This document shows positions 44,038-53,344 of a stretch of DNA of 64,000 bases, in pieces. Source of the DNA: Sulfurospirillum tamanense (GTDB taxonomy: Bacteria; Campylobacterota; Campylobacteria; Campylobacterales; Campylobacteraceae); NCBI RefSeq assembly GCF_016937535.1, contig NZ_JAFHKK010000011.1:1-64000 (forward strand), given 5' to 3'. The position numbers were made by a program, and so were the translations under genes. The notes below the pieces were generated by a model, which was given only the letters and a program-made list of their open reading frames with translations, did no database searches and was not told the origin of the DNA. Every line of letters starts with the position of its first letter. Position 1 is the first letter of the stretch.

Positions 44038-44829
44038 CTACTTAAACTCCACTTTCACAAGGCGTGAAAACACCTCGGGCGCGGGGATGATGATTTGCGC
44101 CTTATAAGAAGAGATATTTTGTGCGTCCGCCACAGGCCAAAGCTTATCCAGTTTTATTGACGTTGGCGCGTCGTCCAAATAGATGGTTTTTGTAGCGACA
44201 CTTTGGGCATCGTTGGCGCTAAGAAAGAGAGTGAGTTTTCCCTGACGCACATCATGGGCTTCAACAAGTGTTGTTCCCACGCTCACATAGTCGCGCTCGT
44301 TTACATGTAAAGCATACACCAACAAACCCTCCAACTCAATGCGTTTTTTGCGAATAGTGTCTTCTAGGCTTTCGATTTTAAACAACAAATCTGCAATCTG
44401 GCTTTCTAGATTATGCAAGGTTGAGCGGGTAGAAATAGCTTGGTTATTGGCCGTCATTAGGGCAATGTATTCGGCTTCTTTGGCTATTTGAGCTTTGGTT
44501 TTCAAATCCTTAATCCGCGCGTATTGGTCTTCTTTAACCGCTGCAATGGCTTCGAGGTTTGCCAAACTTGCTTTTGTGGCCTCTTGCATTCCTTTTAGTG
44601 CTGCAAGTTTTTGAGCAGAACTAGTCAGTTCAATTTTATCGAGCGTATCATCAAGCTGCACAACAACCAAACCCGAAGCCACCTCCCCTTCGTACTCCCT
44701 TGCTACGGCATGTACTGTTCCACTTGTGTTTGCTTTAATGGTATACACTTCAACAGGCTCTACCTTGGCATAGTAGACCGAAGCACACAACTGCAAAGCA
44801 ATAAGCCCTGAAATAATAAAAAATTTCAC
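44038..44829 (-). CDS. HlyD-like periplasmic coiled-coil protein
   Basis: 263 residues from the GTG at 44829 (GGAG six bases before). One N-terminal membrane segment or signal (FFIISGLIALQLCASVYYA), a lipoyl-like first half (VEVYTIKANTSGTVHAVAREYEGEVASG), a long coiled coil (about 75-165) and the returning half (VYALHVNERDYVSVGTTLVE). This is the plan of membrane fusion proteins, but there is no transporter gene beside it; the next gene is the molybdopterin oxidoreductase. Its partner is unknown. Confidence 0.7.
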   Translation of the reverse strand: MKFFIISGLIALQLCASVYYAKVEPVEVYTIKANTSGTVHAVAREYEGEVASGLVVVQLDDTLDKIELTSSAQKLAALKGMQEATKASLANLEAIAAVKEDQYARIKDLKTKAQIAKEAEYIALMTANNQAISTRSTLHNLESQIADLLFKIESLEDTIRKKRIELEGLLVYALHVNERDYVSVGTTLVEAHDVRQGKLTLFLSANDAQSVATKTIYLDDAPTSIKLDKLWPVADAQNISSYKAQIIIPAPEVFSRLVKVEFK

Positions 44830-44985
44830 ACTATTCTCCTTTGGAGGCATTTATAAAATGATGGCATTATAGCTAAGCAATGTTAATGCCACGCTATTTA
44901 AAGCCTTTTTTTGAACACACCGCCACAAAAAAAACCAAAGGAAGGCTTGGTTAAAATGTTCCCACTATTTCAAGGGGGCCTTTTA

Positions 44986-46422
44986 ATGCATTTAAAATAC
45001 AAAGTGGTGAGTCTTATCTGTTTATTATTGATTTCCGTTTCCCTAGGCTCCTCTTTGCTCAATTATTACTACTCTCTTCAAGCGAGTGACACACAGCTCA
45101 AAGAACGCTCTTTGCCCCTTTCTATTGACAATATTTACACCGAAATTCAAAAACACTTCATTGAGCCCACCCTTGTCTCTTCCATGATGGCACACGATAC
45201 TTTTGTGAAAGAGTGGCTAAGAGATGGCGAGAAAGAGCCTGAAAAAATTTACCAATACCTTGCCACTTTCAAAGAAAAATACGGGATGTTTACAACTTTT
45301 CTCGTCTCTGATTTTACTAACAATTACTACCACCCCACAGGCACCATAGATGTTGTTTCACCCCACAAGACAGAAAACGCTTGGTATTATGCCTTTAAGA
45401 ATATCGCCGAAGAGTACGAGATGAATCTTGACTTCAATACGCACCTTGATCAAGATTTAATCATGTTTATTAATTATAAAATCCTTGATGATACAGGCAA
45501 TTTTATGGGCGCTACAGGCATTGGCATCAATATCTCTTATGTGCATCACATGTTAAAACACTTTCGTGAAACGTATAAATTTAATGTTTTTTTTGCCAAC
45601 ACTTCGGGGGAGATTTTACTTATAGAAGAAGGCATAAAGAACGATAATTTTTTAATGGACATTAAAAGCCTCTCCACCCTTGTTCCTCAAATTCTCAAAA
45701 GCGAATCTTTGCAATTTGAGTACCAAACAGGCAACAACCACTTTGTTGTTAACTCAAAATACATCCCAGAACTCAATCTCTTTTTATTTGTAGAAGCTAA
45801 CACTTCAGACTTTACCCAAGAGCTTAAGAAAAACTTTTTAGGAAACTTATTTCTTTCTCTTTTAGTGACTAGCATCGTAGCTGCTATTATTATTTTTACC
45901 ATCAACACCTACCAAAAACAGCTTGAATCCCTTGCGGCCGAAGACCCCCTCACAGGGCTCTACAATCGTCGCACCTTTGATAATCACTTTCGCACGCTCT
46001 CCGCCCTTCACCGCCGCACAAAAGCGCCTTTAAGCGCTATTTTATTTGATATTGACAACTTTAAACATATTAACGACACATTAGGACATCTCACTGGAGA
46101 CTCCGTCCTTGAACATGTCGCATTGTGCGCCAAGGCAACGGTTAGGGGTTCTGACATCCTCGCGCGCTGGGGAGGAGAAGAGTTTGCCTTACTCTTTCCT
46201 AACACTACCCAACATGATGCCTTTGAGATTGGTGAAAAACTTCGTCAAGCCATTGGCACCAATGCGGCTATCAATGCTCTTATTAAAGGTCCCTTAAGCA
46301 TCAGTGTCGGTGTTGGCACTTTTCATGAAAACGACACCCTAAAATCTTTGTTTCATCGGGTTGACGAAGCCATGCTTCGTGCCAAAAAAAATGGGAAAAA
46401 CCAAACAGTGCTTGCCCTTTAA
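44986..46422 (+). CDS. Membrane diguanylate cyclase with periplasmic Cache-like sensor
   Basis: About 478 residues if started at the ATG at 44986 (GGGGG before it); an in-frame ATG at 44956 with GGAAGG is possible. Two membrane segments (LKYKVVSLICLLLISVSLG and LGNLFLSLLVTSIVAAIIIFT) flank a periplasmic domain of about 280 residues. GGDEF domain: YNRRTFDNHF, DIDNFKHINDTLGHLTGD and RWGGEEFALLFP are intact, and RGSD five residues before the signature is an inhibitory site. It should make c-di-GMP under an external signal. Confidence 0.9.
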   Translation: MHLKYKVVSLICLLLISVSLGSSLLNYYYSLQASDTQLKERSLPLSIDNIYTEIQKHFIEPTLVSSMMAHDTFVKEWLRDGEKEPEKIYQYLATFKEKYGMFTTFLVSDFTNNYYHPTGTIDVVSPHKTENAWYYAFKNIAEEYEMNLDFNTHLDQDLIMFINYKILDDTGNFMGATGIGINISYVHHMLKHFRETYKFNVFFANTSGEILLIEEGIKNDNFLMDIKSLSTLVPQILKSESLQFEYQTGNNHFVVNSKYIPELNLFLFVEANTSDFTQELKKNFLGNLFLSLLVTSIVAAIIIFTINTYQKQLESLAAEDPLTGLYNRRTFDNHFRTLSALHRRTKAPLSAILFDIDNFKHINDTLGHLTGDSVLEHVALCAKATVRGSDILARWGGEEFALLFPNTTQHDAFEIGEKLRQAIGTNAAINALIKGPLSISVGVGTFHENDTLKSLFHRVDEAMLRAKKNGKNQTVLAL

Positions 46423-46590
46423 ACCCTCTTTTTTTGGCGTATCTTAATCTTTACATTTTGCCTTACATGTAAAGGTTATTTTCGCCATAATTCCTTACAG
46501 CTTAATAAAAAATTAAATTTATAATCACTCAAATTTTTTATGTAATTTCAGTTATTTTCATCTCTTCTTAAGCTCTTTTTCTTTATAGTT

Positions 46591-46605
46591 CGAGAATGAT
46601 TATCA
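46591..46605. promoter_or_regulatory. Fur box before feoAB
   Basis: CGAGAATGATTATCA, matching the 7-1-7 consensus TGATAAT-n-ATTATCA at 12 of 14 places, 27 bases before the feoA start. Iron-loaded Fur would block feoAB. Confidence 0.75.
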
Positions 46606-46631
46606 AAAGCGATACGAAAAAAGAGGTTAAC

Positions 46632-46856
46632 ATGTGTTTAGATGAACTTGCCAGCGGCACCCTTTGTAGAATCATCAAAGTACACGCCCACGATGCACTT
46701 AAGTACAAACTCCTTGACATGGGATTTGTCTCAGGCGCTCAAGTGAGCGTGGTGCGTGAAGCCCCCCTGTATGACCCCATGGAGTTAAAAATCCACAACT
46801 ACCTCCTCTCTTTACGAAAAAGCGAAGCGAAGCTGGTAGAGGTGGAACTCGTATGA
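46632..46856 (+). CDS. feoA: Ferrous iron transport protein FeoA
   Basis: 74 residues of SH3-like fold, from the ATG at 46632 (GAGG before it; the earlier ATG at 46596 lies in the Fur box). LDMGFVSGAQVSVVREAPLYDP is the typical core. It supports FeoB, whose start overlaps its stop by four bases. Confidence 0.93.
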   Translation: MCLDELASGTLCRIIKVHAHDALKYKLLDMGFVSGAQVSVVREAPLYDPMELKIHNYLLSLRKSEAKLVEVELV

Positions 46857-49312
46857 TTAAAGTTGCCCTCGCAGGTCAGCCAAATTGCGGCAAATCAACC
46901 ATTTTTAACCTCATCAGCGGACTCAAACAACACATTGCCAACTACCCCGGTGTCACGGTTGAAAAAAAATCTGGCACTTTTTCGCACCAAGGCGAAACCA
47001 TTGAGGTGGTGGACCTTCCAGGAACCTACTCCTTTAGTTCTTATTCCCTTGAAGAGCGCGTAGCCAAAGAGTTTATCCTCAACGAAGAGCCTGATATTAT
47101 CGTCAATGTTGTGGACGCTTCTAACATTAAGCGCAATCTTTATCTTACGTTTCAACTCTTAGAAATTGGCAAGCCCGTCGTGGTGGTGCTAAACATGATG
47201 GACGTGGCAGCAAGGCGTGGCATGGACATTGACGTTCAAAAAATAGCACGCATGCTTTCATGCCCCGTGGTTCCCGCAAGTGGCGCAAGAGGCGAAGGCA
47301 AAGAAGCCATCGTTGAAGCTATCATGCAGGCTAAAACCACCCCTTACAATGAATTTAAAATCAACTACGAAGAGCTTGAACCCCTCATTAAGGAAACGCA
47401 AGCACTCATCACCACAGACTCCCCGCAGGCATCGCGCCGTTGGCTCGCCATCAAAGCCCTTGAGGGTGACGGTGTTATTTTGGAAAAATTACCTAAAGCC
47501 ACCCTTGCCATTCGCGAAAAATGCTTAGACTTTCACCGCCAATATGACAAAGACGTGGAGAGCTTTTTGGCCACCATGCGTTACGATTCGGCTGATGTCA
47601 TCTATCACCAAAGTGTCGTCGAGAAACAACAAGGCAAAAAAACGGCTACAGACATTGCCGATGGGCTTATTCTCAACCGTTGGCTCTCATTTCCCATCTT
47701 GTTTCTCATCATCTTCTTAATCTACCAATCTTCCATCGTCTACGGCTACAAGCTCACCGACTACACGTGGCCCCTGTTAGCCGCTTTCAAAAACTTCATC
47801 ATCGGCATTTCTCCTGAGGCTGATTTTACCCAAGTGCCCATGATTACGGATTTTGCCATCTGGATGGTCAACAGCGCCAACGCCCTGTTAAACTACATCC
47901 CCATTTTTCTCATCCTTTTTGCGCTCATTGCTATTTTGGAGGATGTGGGCTACATGCCGCGCATGGCTTTTATCTTAGACCGTATTTTTAAAAAATTTGG
48001 CCTCCATGGGCAATCCACCCTTCCGCTTGTGCTAGGTGGCGCCTTTGTAGGTGGGTGTGCGGTTCCTGGCATTATGGCGACCAAAGGCATTGCGGATGAG
48101 CGGGCGCGCATGGCGACGATTTTATCTGTACCTTACATGAACTGCCTTGCAAAAGTCCCTTTTTATACCCTTCTGTTAGGGGCATTTTTTGAAGCACAAA
48201 TGGCACTCATGATGTTTTTCATCTCCACCGCCACCCTTTTTATTGCTCTCATTGTGGCTAAAATTTTAACCGCAACAGTTTTAAAAACGCGCGAAACCTC
48301 TCCTTTTGTGATGGAGCTTCCCCCTTACCACCTCCCTACCTTTAAAGGGGTTATCTTTCGCGCTTTTGAACGGGTGTGGATGTACATCAAAAAAGTAGGC
48401 ACCATTGTCTTGGCTGTTGCGATTGTTTTGTTTGCCATGCTAGAACTTCCTGGCCTTAGCGATGAGCAAAAAGTAGCATACGAAGCACGAAGCGACGCAC
48501 TTCTTACTTCTTTTTATGCCCAAGCGGCCAAAACCTCATACGGTGAACAATTAAGCACTCGCGAAAGTGTATCAGGACTTTTGAACACCTATGATGATTA
48601 CCGCGCCAGACGCATGTCGGCAAGCCCTGCGCAGGCGGGTAACATCGACGCGGATTTTGAGGCAAAAGCACCTTTTTACATGACCTTTATTAAGCCACCA
48701 GCCGACGACGCTGAGGCAAAAACCATCAATCGCCAATTACGAAACCTTTCCCGTGATCGCCGTGGCATCTTGCAAGAGATGAAAAATGACAAAGTAGAAA
48801 GCTCATTACTGGGATTCATCGGACGTTCTTTAGAACCTGTCACCCAATTTGCAGGTTTTGACTGGAAAATCAATGTGGCTTTTTTGAGCTCCTTTGCTGC
48901 GCGTGAATCCGCTGTAGCAACACTGGGAAGTATCTATGAAAACAACGCGGCTGACAACTTAAGAGCAGAAGAAGCCATGGCACAAAACAGTGGCTATACG
49001 CCTTTGCATGCTGCGGCCATTATTATTTTCATGCTTTTAACGCCACCTTGCATTGCGACTATGATTGTCGTAAAGCTCCAAACCGGGAGCTACAAATGGA
49101 TGCTTTTTGCTATCTTTTTTCCCATTACCTTGGGATTTTTGGCCGCATCGCTCATCTTTACCCTTGGGACTGGCTTTGGATGGAGCGGTGTTGAAGCCTT
49201 TGCGCTCTTTTATGGCACCGTCATTGCCTTGGCTCTTTTCATGGGGAGCTTACCGCAAAAACGCATCAACTGGAGCGGTGGTTTTACAAAAAGTATTTTA
49301 AATAAATCTTAA
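46853..49312 (+). CDS. feoB: Ferrous iron transporter FeoB
   Basis: 819 residues. G domain with GQPNCGKST (8-16), DLPGTYSF and NMMD; helical spacer; then the membrane part with two Gate motifs (GGAFVGGCAVPGIMATK and the matching later segment SSFAARESAVATLGS). It imports Fe(II). A stretch of about 130 residues between two late helices (about 540-670) is longer than usual. It is followed by four exported or membrane proteins that may serve the same route. Confidence 0.95.
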   Translation: MIKVALAGQPNCGKSTIFNLISGLKQHIANYPGVTVEKKSGTFSHQGETIEVVDLPGTYSFSSYSLEERVAKEFILNEEPDIIVNVVDASNIKRNLYLTFQLLEIGKPVVVVLNMMDVAARRGMDIDVQKIARMLSCPVVPASGARGEGKEAIVEAIMQAKTTPYNEFKINYEELEPLIKETQALITTDSPQASRRWLAIKALEGDGVILEKLPKATLAIREKCLDFHRQYDKDVESFLATMRYDSADVIYHQSVVEKQQGKKTATDIADGLILNRWLSFPILFLIIFLIYQSSIVYGYKLTDYTWPLLAAFKNFIIGISPEADFTQVPMITDFAIWMVNSANALLNYIPIFLILFALIAILEDVGYMPRMAFILDRIFKKFGLHGQSTLPLVLGGAFVGGCAVPGIMATKGIADERARMATILSVPYMNCLAKVPFYTLLLGAFFEAQMALMMFFISTATLFIALIVAKILTATVLKTRETSPFVMELPPYHLPTFKGVIFRAFERVWMYIKKVGTIVLAVAIVLFAMLELPGLSDEQKVAYEARSDALLTSFYAQAAKTSYGEQLSTRESVSGLLNTYDDYRARRMSASPAQAGNIDADFEAKAPFYMTFIKPPADDAEAKTINRQLRNLSRDRRGILQEMKNDKVESSLLGFIGRSLEPVTQFAGFDWKINVAFLSSFAARESAVATLGSIYENNAADNLRAEEAMAQNSGYTPLHAAAIIIFMLLTPPCIATMIVVKLQTGSYKWMLFAIFFPITLGFLAASLIFTLGTGFGWSGVEAFALFYGTVIALALFMGSLPQKRINWSGGFTKSILNKS

Positions 49313-49326
49313 CAAAAGGAGAGAAA

Positions 49327-49626
49327 ATGAAGAAAATTGTTTTGGCTAGCTTGCTTGCAGCAAGTTCACTGTTTGCGCATTCGGCGCTCATGAGTTGTTT
49401 TGATAACGGAGATGGCACTATCACGTGCGAAGGTGGCTTTAGTGATGGCAGTAGCGCCAGTGGTGTTGGTTTTTTTGTCAAACAAGGAAACAGCACGGTT
49501 GAGAGTGGAAAAATGGACCAGCACAGCGAGTTCACTTTCAAAAAACCAGCAGGCGAGTATCAGGCAGTTTTTGATGCAGGCGAAGGTCATCAGGTAGTCA
49601 TTCAAGGCAAAGATATCGTCCAGTAG
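49327..49626 (+). CDS. Small exported protein of the feo locus, function unknown
   Basis: 99 residues; signal peptide MKKIVLASLLAASSLFAHS, mature part of about 80 residues rich in Gly and Ser with two Cys (LMSCFDNGDGTITCEGGFSDG) and a beta-like C-terminal half. GGAG lies before the ATG, 14 bases after feoB. It resembles no family I can name. Position suggests periplasmic handling of Fe(II). Confidence 0.75.
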   Translation: MKKIVLASLLAASSLFAHSALMSCFDNGDGTITCEGGFSDGSSASGVGFFVKQGNSTVESGKMDQHSEFTFKKPAGEYQAVFDAGEGHQVVIQGKDIVQ

Positions 49627-49717
49627 TGCCATTAGTGCTCTTGTTGTTTGATTTTACAAGAGGCCTATTGTTTTTCATTGAGAAAGATTATTATTACATT
49701 TACATTAAGGAGTTTGC

Positions 49718-50512
49718 ATGAGTCAGAAGTTTTTAGGTTCCATGGTTGCAGCGGGAGTTTTAGCTACAGGCGCAATGGCGCATTTTCAAATGCTTTACAC
49801 ACCAGAAAGCGCCCTTGAAAAGCCCACAAATATCGAACTACGCCACGTGTTCAACCATCCATTTGCAGATGAGCACACCATGGACATCGCAGGCATTGAA
49901 TCTTTTGTTGTCATCAATAAAGAGCAAGAAAAAAACCTTCTTGACACCCTTAAACCTATCGAATTTAAAGGCAATGCCAACAGCGGTAAAGCGTACGCTT
50001 CTACATACCAAGCTAGACGCATGGGCGACCACGTATTTATCATCACCCCAGCGCCTTATTATGAAAAAAATGAAGATGCCTACATCCAACAAATCACCAA
50101 AACCGTCGTCAACGTTGCAGGTGCACCAAGTGACTGGGATGCTACCTTTAACCTCAAAGCGGAAATCGTGCCTTTAACAAAACCCTATGCTATTTGGGCA
50201 GGCGGAACCTTTACGGGCATCGTCATGAGCGAGGGGAAACCTGTGCCTTTTGCAGAAATCGAAGTAGAGTACCTCAACCATGACGTAGACTTAACAACAA
50301 ACTCCATGGGCAAACCCCATGTAGAAGCACCCCAAGATGCCTTTGTCACCATGGGTATCAAAGCCAACAAAGACGGTGAGTTTACCTTCGGGATTCCCAA
50401 AGCGGGATGGTGGGGATTTGCAGCCCTAGGTGTTGGTCCAGATGATGAATACAAAGGCAAAGAACTTAGCCAAGACGCCGTTATTTGGGTTCAAGCAAAA
50501 GAGATGAAATAG
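49718..50512 (+). CDS. DUF4198 periplasmic protein
   Basis: 264 residues with a signal peptide ending in AMAH. DUF4198 pattern: HFQMLYTPESAL, RHVFNHPFADEHTMDIAG, and the C-terminal beta domain EVEYLNHDVDL... GIKANKDGEFTFGIPKAGWWGFAAL. Members are found beside nickel, cobalt or iron transporters and are thought to handle metal in the periplasm; His are frequent in the N-terminal third. One base before the porin start, so same transcript. Confidence 0.82.
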   Translation: MSQKFLGSMVAAGVLATGAMAHFQMLYTPESALEKPTNIELRHVFNHPFADEHTMDIAGIESFVVINKEQEKNLLDTLKPIEFKGNANSGKAYASTYQARRMGDHVFIITPAPYYEKNEDAYIQQITKTVVNVAGAPSDWDATFNLKAEIVPLTKPYAIWAGGTFTGIVMSEGKPVPFAEIEVEYLNHDVDLTTNSMGKPHVEAPQDAFVTMGIKANKDGEFTFGIPKAGWWGFAALGVGPDDEYKGKELSQDAVIWVQAKEMK

Positions 50513-51589
50513 ATGCTTAAAAAACTCAGTTTAGCCGCCATAGCGGTGTTGGCAACAAGCACACTGTACGCAGACTCTTTTGATATCGAAGATGCCCTTA
50601 AAAGTGGAAGTTTTGGCGGAGATTTTACCCTTTATGGGGAAAGTATTGACGCCAAACCTGATTCGGGTTTTTCCATGGGTTCTTTGGGACTTCATTATGA
50701 AAGTGCACGCTACCGTGGTTTTGGTTTTGCGGCTGGTTTTCGCGCTAACAACGACTTGAGCGAAAAAGAAAATGGGGATTACAGCGATGGAGACGAGCCT
50801 AAATCGCTGCTTCACACGGCCAACATCTCTTACACCAATGAAGCGTTTACGGTGATTGGCGGTCGTCAAGAGCTAGACCTTGAATGGGCAGGAGACTACC
50901 ACGAGGCTTTAGTGGGTGTGTTTACAGGTCTTCCTAACACCACCATTACCCTTGCGCACACTATTCGTCTTGCGGTAGCCGATACCGACGCGCCGTTGGA
51001 AAAATTTGAAAAATTCAACGGAAGCGATGGCGCACAAGTGCTAGATGTTGCCTACGAAGGTGTAGAAAACACAGTGCTTAACGCTTACTACTACAACGCC
51101 AATGACCTTGCAAGCTGGTATGGCGCAAAAGCGGTGTGGGATTCAGAGTTGTTTGGCCTTACCGCCCACGGTGCTTTTAGTAACGAAGACGCTATGAAAG
51201 ATGGAAACATTCTTCACGCTGAAGTGCGCGGTACTTTTAGTGACCTAGGATTATCTGCAGGCTACATTACTACAGATAAAGACGCAGGAGCTGGTAGCAT
51301 GGACAGCATTGGAGACAACATTAACCCTCTTGAAGAAGGCGATAAAGTCTATGGTGCTGATGCAAAAACCGTTTATGTAGGCGCTACGTATGAAATAGGG
51401 GCACTTAGCCTTGGCGCACTATACGGACACACAAAATACGGAAGTGATAAAGAAAAAGAGTTTAACTTTATGGCGGAGTACGCCTTTAGTGATGCCTTTA
51501 GTTTGGGTGGGTTGATTGTTGATGTCAACGCGCAGGATAGTGATGATGACTATACTAAATTTTCGCTCAATGCTGTTTACGCATTTTAA
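50513..51589 (+). CDS. Outer membrane porin of the feo operon
   Basis: 358 residues; signal peptide MLKKLSLAAIAVLATSTLYA, repeated beta strands, ending LNAVYAF with C-terminal Phe. Similar to Opr-type porins of Campylobacterota. Being directly after the DUF4198 gene it may let ferrous iron or a complex pass the outer membrane. Unlike TonB receptors it has no plug. Many Asp/Glu in the predicted loops could attract cations. Confidence 0.82.
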   Translation: MLKKLSLAAIAVLATSTLYADSFDIEDALKSGSFGGDFTLYGESIDAKPDSGFSMGSLGLHYESARYRGFGFAAGFRANNDLSEKENGDYSDGDEPKSLLHTANISYTNEAFTVIGGRQELDLEWAGDYHEALVGVFTGLPNTTITLAHTIRLAVADTDAPLEKFEKFNGSDGAQVLDVAYEGVENTVLNAYYYNANDLASWYGAKAVWDSELFGLTAHGAFSNEDAMKDGNILHAEVRGTFSDLGLSAGYITTDKDAGAGSMDSIGDNINPLEEGDKVYGADAKTVYVGATYEIGALSLGALYGHTKYGSDKEKEFNFMAEYAFSDAFSLGGLIVDVNAQDSDDDYTKFSLNAVYAF

Positions 51590-51632
51590 TGCTTACATGT
51601 AAGGGCTTTTGCCCTTACATGATTGGAGTTTT

Positions 51633-52370
51633 ATGAGTCATATCCATCCTTTTCCTTCTTCTGTTTTTACCGCTTCCATGGCAAAAGAAGTCTTGATTTT
51701 AGGGAGTTATGGGGTGGAATACCAGCCCATAGTGCATTTAAAAAGCGGTACGGTTTTAGGTTATGAGGCGCTGTCTCGTTTTATGTATCAAGGAAAGGTG
51801 ATTCCACCTAACGTGTTCTTTGATGCCCTGCACGAAGACCGCGCCTTATTTTGCAAAGCAGAAGCGACGCTCAAAGGGTTTCAGTTTACCCATCGCCCCA
51901 GTGAGGGGACGTTGTACGTTAACATCGACCCGCATATTTTAGAGGACAAACACGCCTCCAAAGCGGTGCTTGCGTGCCTTAACCAACAACGTGATTTCGT
52001 GGTGGAGTTGGTTGAAAATTCATACACCACCTTACATGCCAAGGAAATCTTTGATGTTTTTTTGAGTCAAAACTACACCCTAGCGGTGGATGATTTTCTT
52101 CAAGAAAACAGCATGCTTTCGCTGTATTTACTCAAAGCTTGCCACGTTCTCAAACTTGACCGTGGCATCATCCAAGAGTTGCGTCACGATGATGTTTTCT
52201 CAAACGTCATCCAAGGGCTCATCGCCTTTGCCCACGCCAAAGGCAAAACGGTCATCTTCGAAGGGGTTGAAACTGAAGAAGATTTGCGTTTTGCCGAAAC
52301 CCTTGAATGTGACAGTGTTCAAGGGTTTTTATTTCGACCCTTGTTTATCACACACTTTAATACCTACTAA
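51633..52370 (+). CDS. Stand-alone EAL-domain c-di-GMP phosphodiesterase
   Basis: 245 residues from the ATG at 51633 (GGAG before it). One EAL domain with YEALSRF, NIDP, VELVENS, LKLD, FEGVET and QGFLFRP. The DDFG motif reads DDFLQENS, a change next to a metal-binding Asp pair that might lower activity. Two palindrome sites (51593 exact, 51615 partial) lie between the porin and this gene. It is followed at ten bases by the Cys-rich peptide gene, so it could be co-transcribed with iron genes. Confidence 0.82.
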   Translation: MSHIHPFPSSVFTASMAKEVLILGSYGVEYQPIVHLKSGTVLGYEALSRFMYQGKVIPPNVFFDALHEDRALFCKAEATLKGFQFTHRPSEGTLYVNIDPHILEDKHASKAVLACLNQQRDFVVELVENSYTTLHAKEIFDVFLSQNYTLAVDDFLQENSMLSLYLLKACHVLKLDRGIIQELRHDDVFSNVIQGLIAFAHAKGKTVIFEGVETEEDLRFAETLECDSVQGFLFRPLFITHFNTY

Positions 52371-52379
52371 GGAGATTTT

Positions 52380-52511
52380 ATGGAAACCGTTATTCTAGTG
52401 CTCATCGCTCTTGGAGCTGGAGCGTACATTTACTATTCACTGTTTAAGAAAAAAGGGTGCAATTGTAGCGGTGGCGGTTCGTGCGCGAGTAAAAAACCAA
52501 AGCAACCATGA
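52380..52511 (+). CDS. FeoB-associated Cys-rich membrane peptide
   Basis: 43 residues with a start at 52380 (GGAG before it) and a stop that overlaps the next ATG (ATGA). One membrane helix (METVILVLIALGAGAYIYYS), then KKKGCNCSGGGSCASKKP with three Cys. This matches the small FeoB-associated Cys-rich proteins found in many feo loci. It could bind Fe(II) at the membrane surface. Although seven genes away from feoAB start, it lies in the same run of plus-strand iron genes. Confidence 0.75.
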   Translation: METVILVLIALGAGAYIYYSLFKKKGCNCSGGGSCASKKPKQP

Positions 52512-53344
52512 GCCCCATTATCGAGATTCGCAATCTTTGCCACAAGTATGGCAAAAAAGAGATTTACCGCAACCTCAACCTCGCCATAGAAGCGGGCTCT
52601 GTTTTTGGTATTTTAGGGAAAAACGGTGTGGGAAAATCGACCCTTATCAACATTCTTATGGGCTACACCCTTCCAAGCCAAGGCGAATGCACGATTTTTG
52701 GGGAGCCTACCCATGCCCTCTCCCCTGCCTCAAAGCGCAAGATTGCCTTGTTGCACGAAGGGTTCGTGGCTTATGATTTTTTCACCATAGGACAAGTCGA
52801 AGCCTTCTTTCGCGCCTTTTACCCCGCATGGAAACGCGACTATTTTTATGACCTTGTGCGCCTTGCGGGACTTGAAGATTCGCAACGCCTTTCCACCCTC
52901 TCTTTTGGGCAAAAATCCCAAGTTGTACTGGGCGCCTTGTTTGCTCAAGATGCACAGCTGCTCATCTTGGATGATTATTCCATGGGGTTGGATTTGGGCT
53001 ACCGACGGCTCTTTATTGATTACCTTAAAGACCACGTCAGTAGCACGCAAAAAACGGTCCTCATAACCTCTCATGTGATGGGGGAATTAGTAGGGCTTAT
53101 TGATGAGATGCTTATCGTCCAAAAAGGAGGCCATATCTACCGCAACACCATGGAAGCCTTTTTGGAAAGCTTTCATTGCTACGCCTTTGAAGAAACCGAT
53201 GCCATTGATTCCATCACCGCCCATCGCATCGAAACCCACGGCACAACGCGTAAACTTTTTACCTTTGATACCGTAGAACACCTCCCCAAAATCCCATGCG
53301 ATTTTGAAGAAAAATTTTTAGGTTTTATAGGAAAATACGAATGA
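52508..53344 (+). CDS. ABC transporter ATP-binding protein
   Basis: 278 residues. Walker A LGKNGVGKST, signature LSFGQKSQVVLGA, Walker B LLILDDYSMGLD (Asp in place of the catalytic Glu position reads DD), and SHVMGEL as switch. The C-terminal 70 residues form an accessory domain. It pairs with the next gene's membrane protein as an ABC-2-type system. No substrate is evident; the iron context is suggestive. Confidence 0.87.
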   Translation: MSPIIEIRNLCHKYGKKEIYRNLNLAIEAGSVFGILGKNGVGKSTLINILMGYTLPSQGECTIFGEPTHALSPASKRKIALLHEGFVAYDFFTIGQVEAFFRAFYPAWKRDYFYDLVRLAGLEDSQRLSTLSFGQKSQVVLGALFAQDAQLLILDDYSMGLDLGYRRLFIDYLKDHVSSTQKTVLITSHVMGELVGLIDEMLIVQKGGHIYRNTMEAFLESFHCYAFEETDAIDSITAHRIETHGTTRKLFTFDTVEHLPKIPCDFEEKFLGFIGKYE

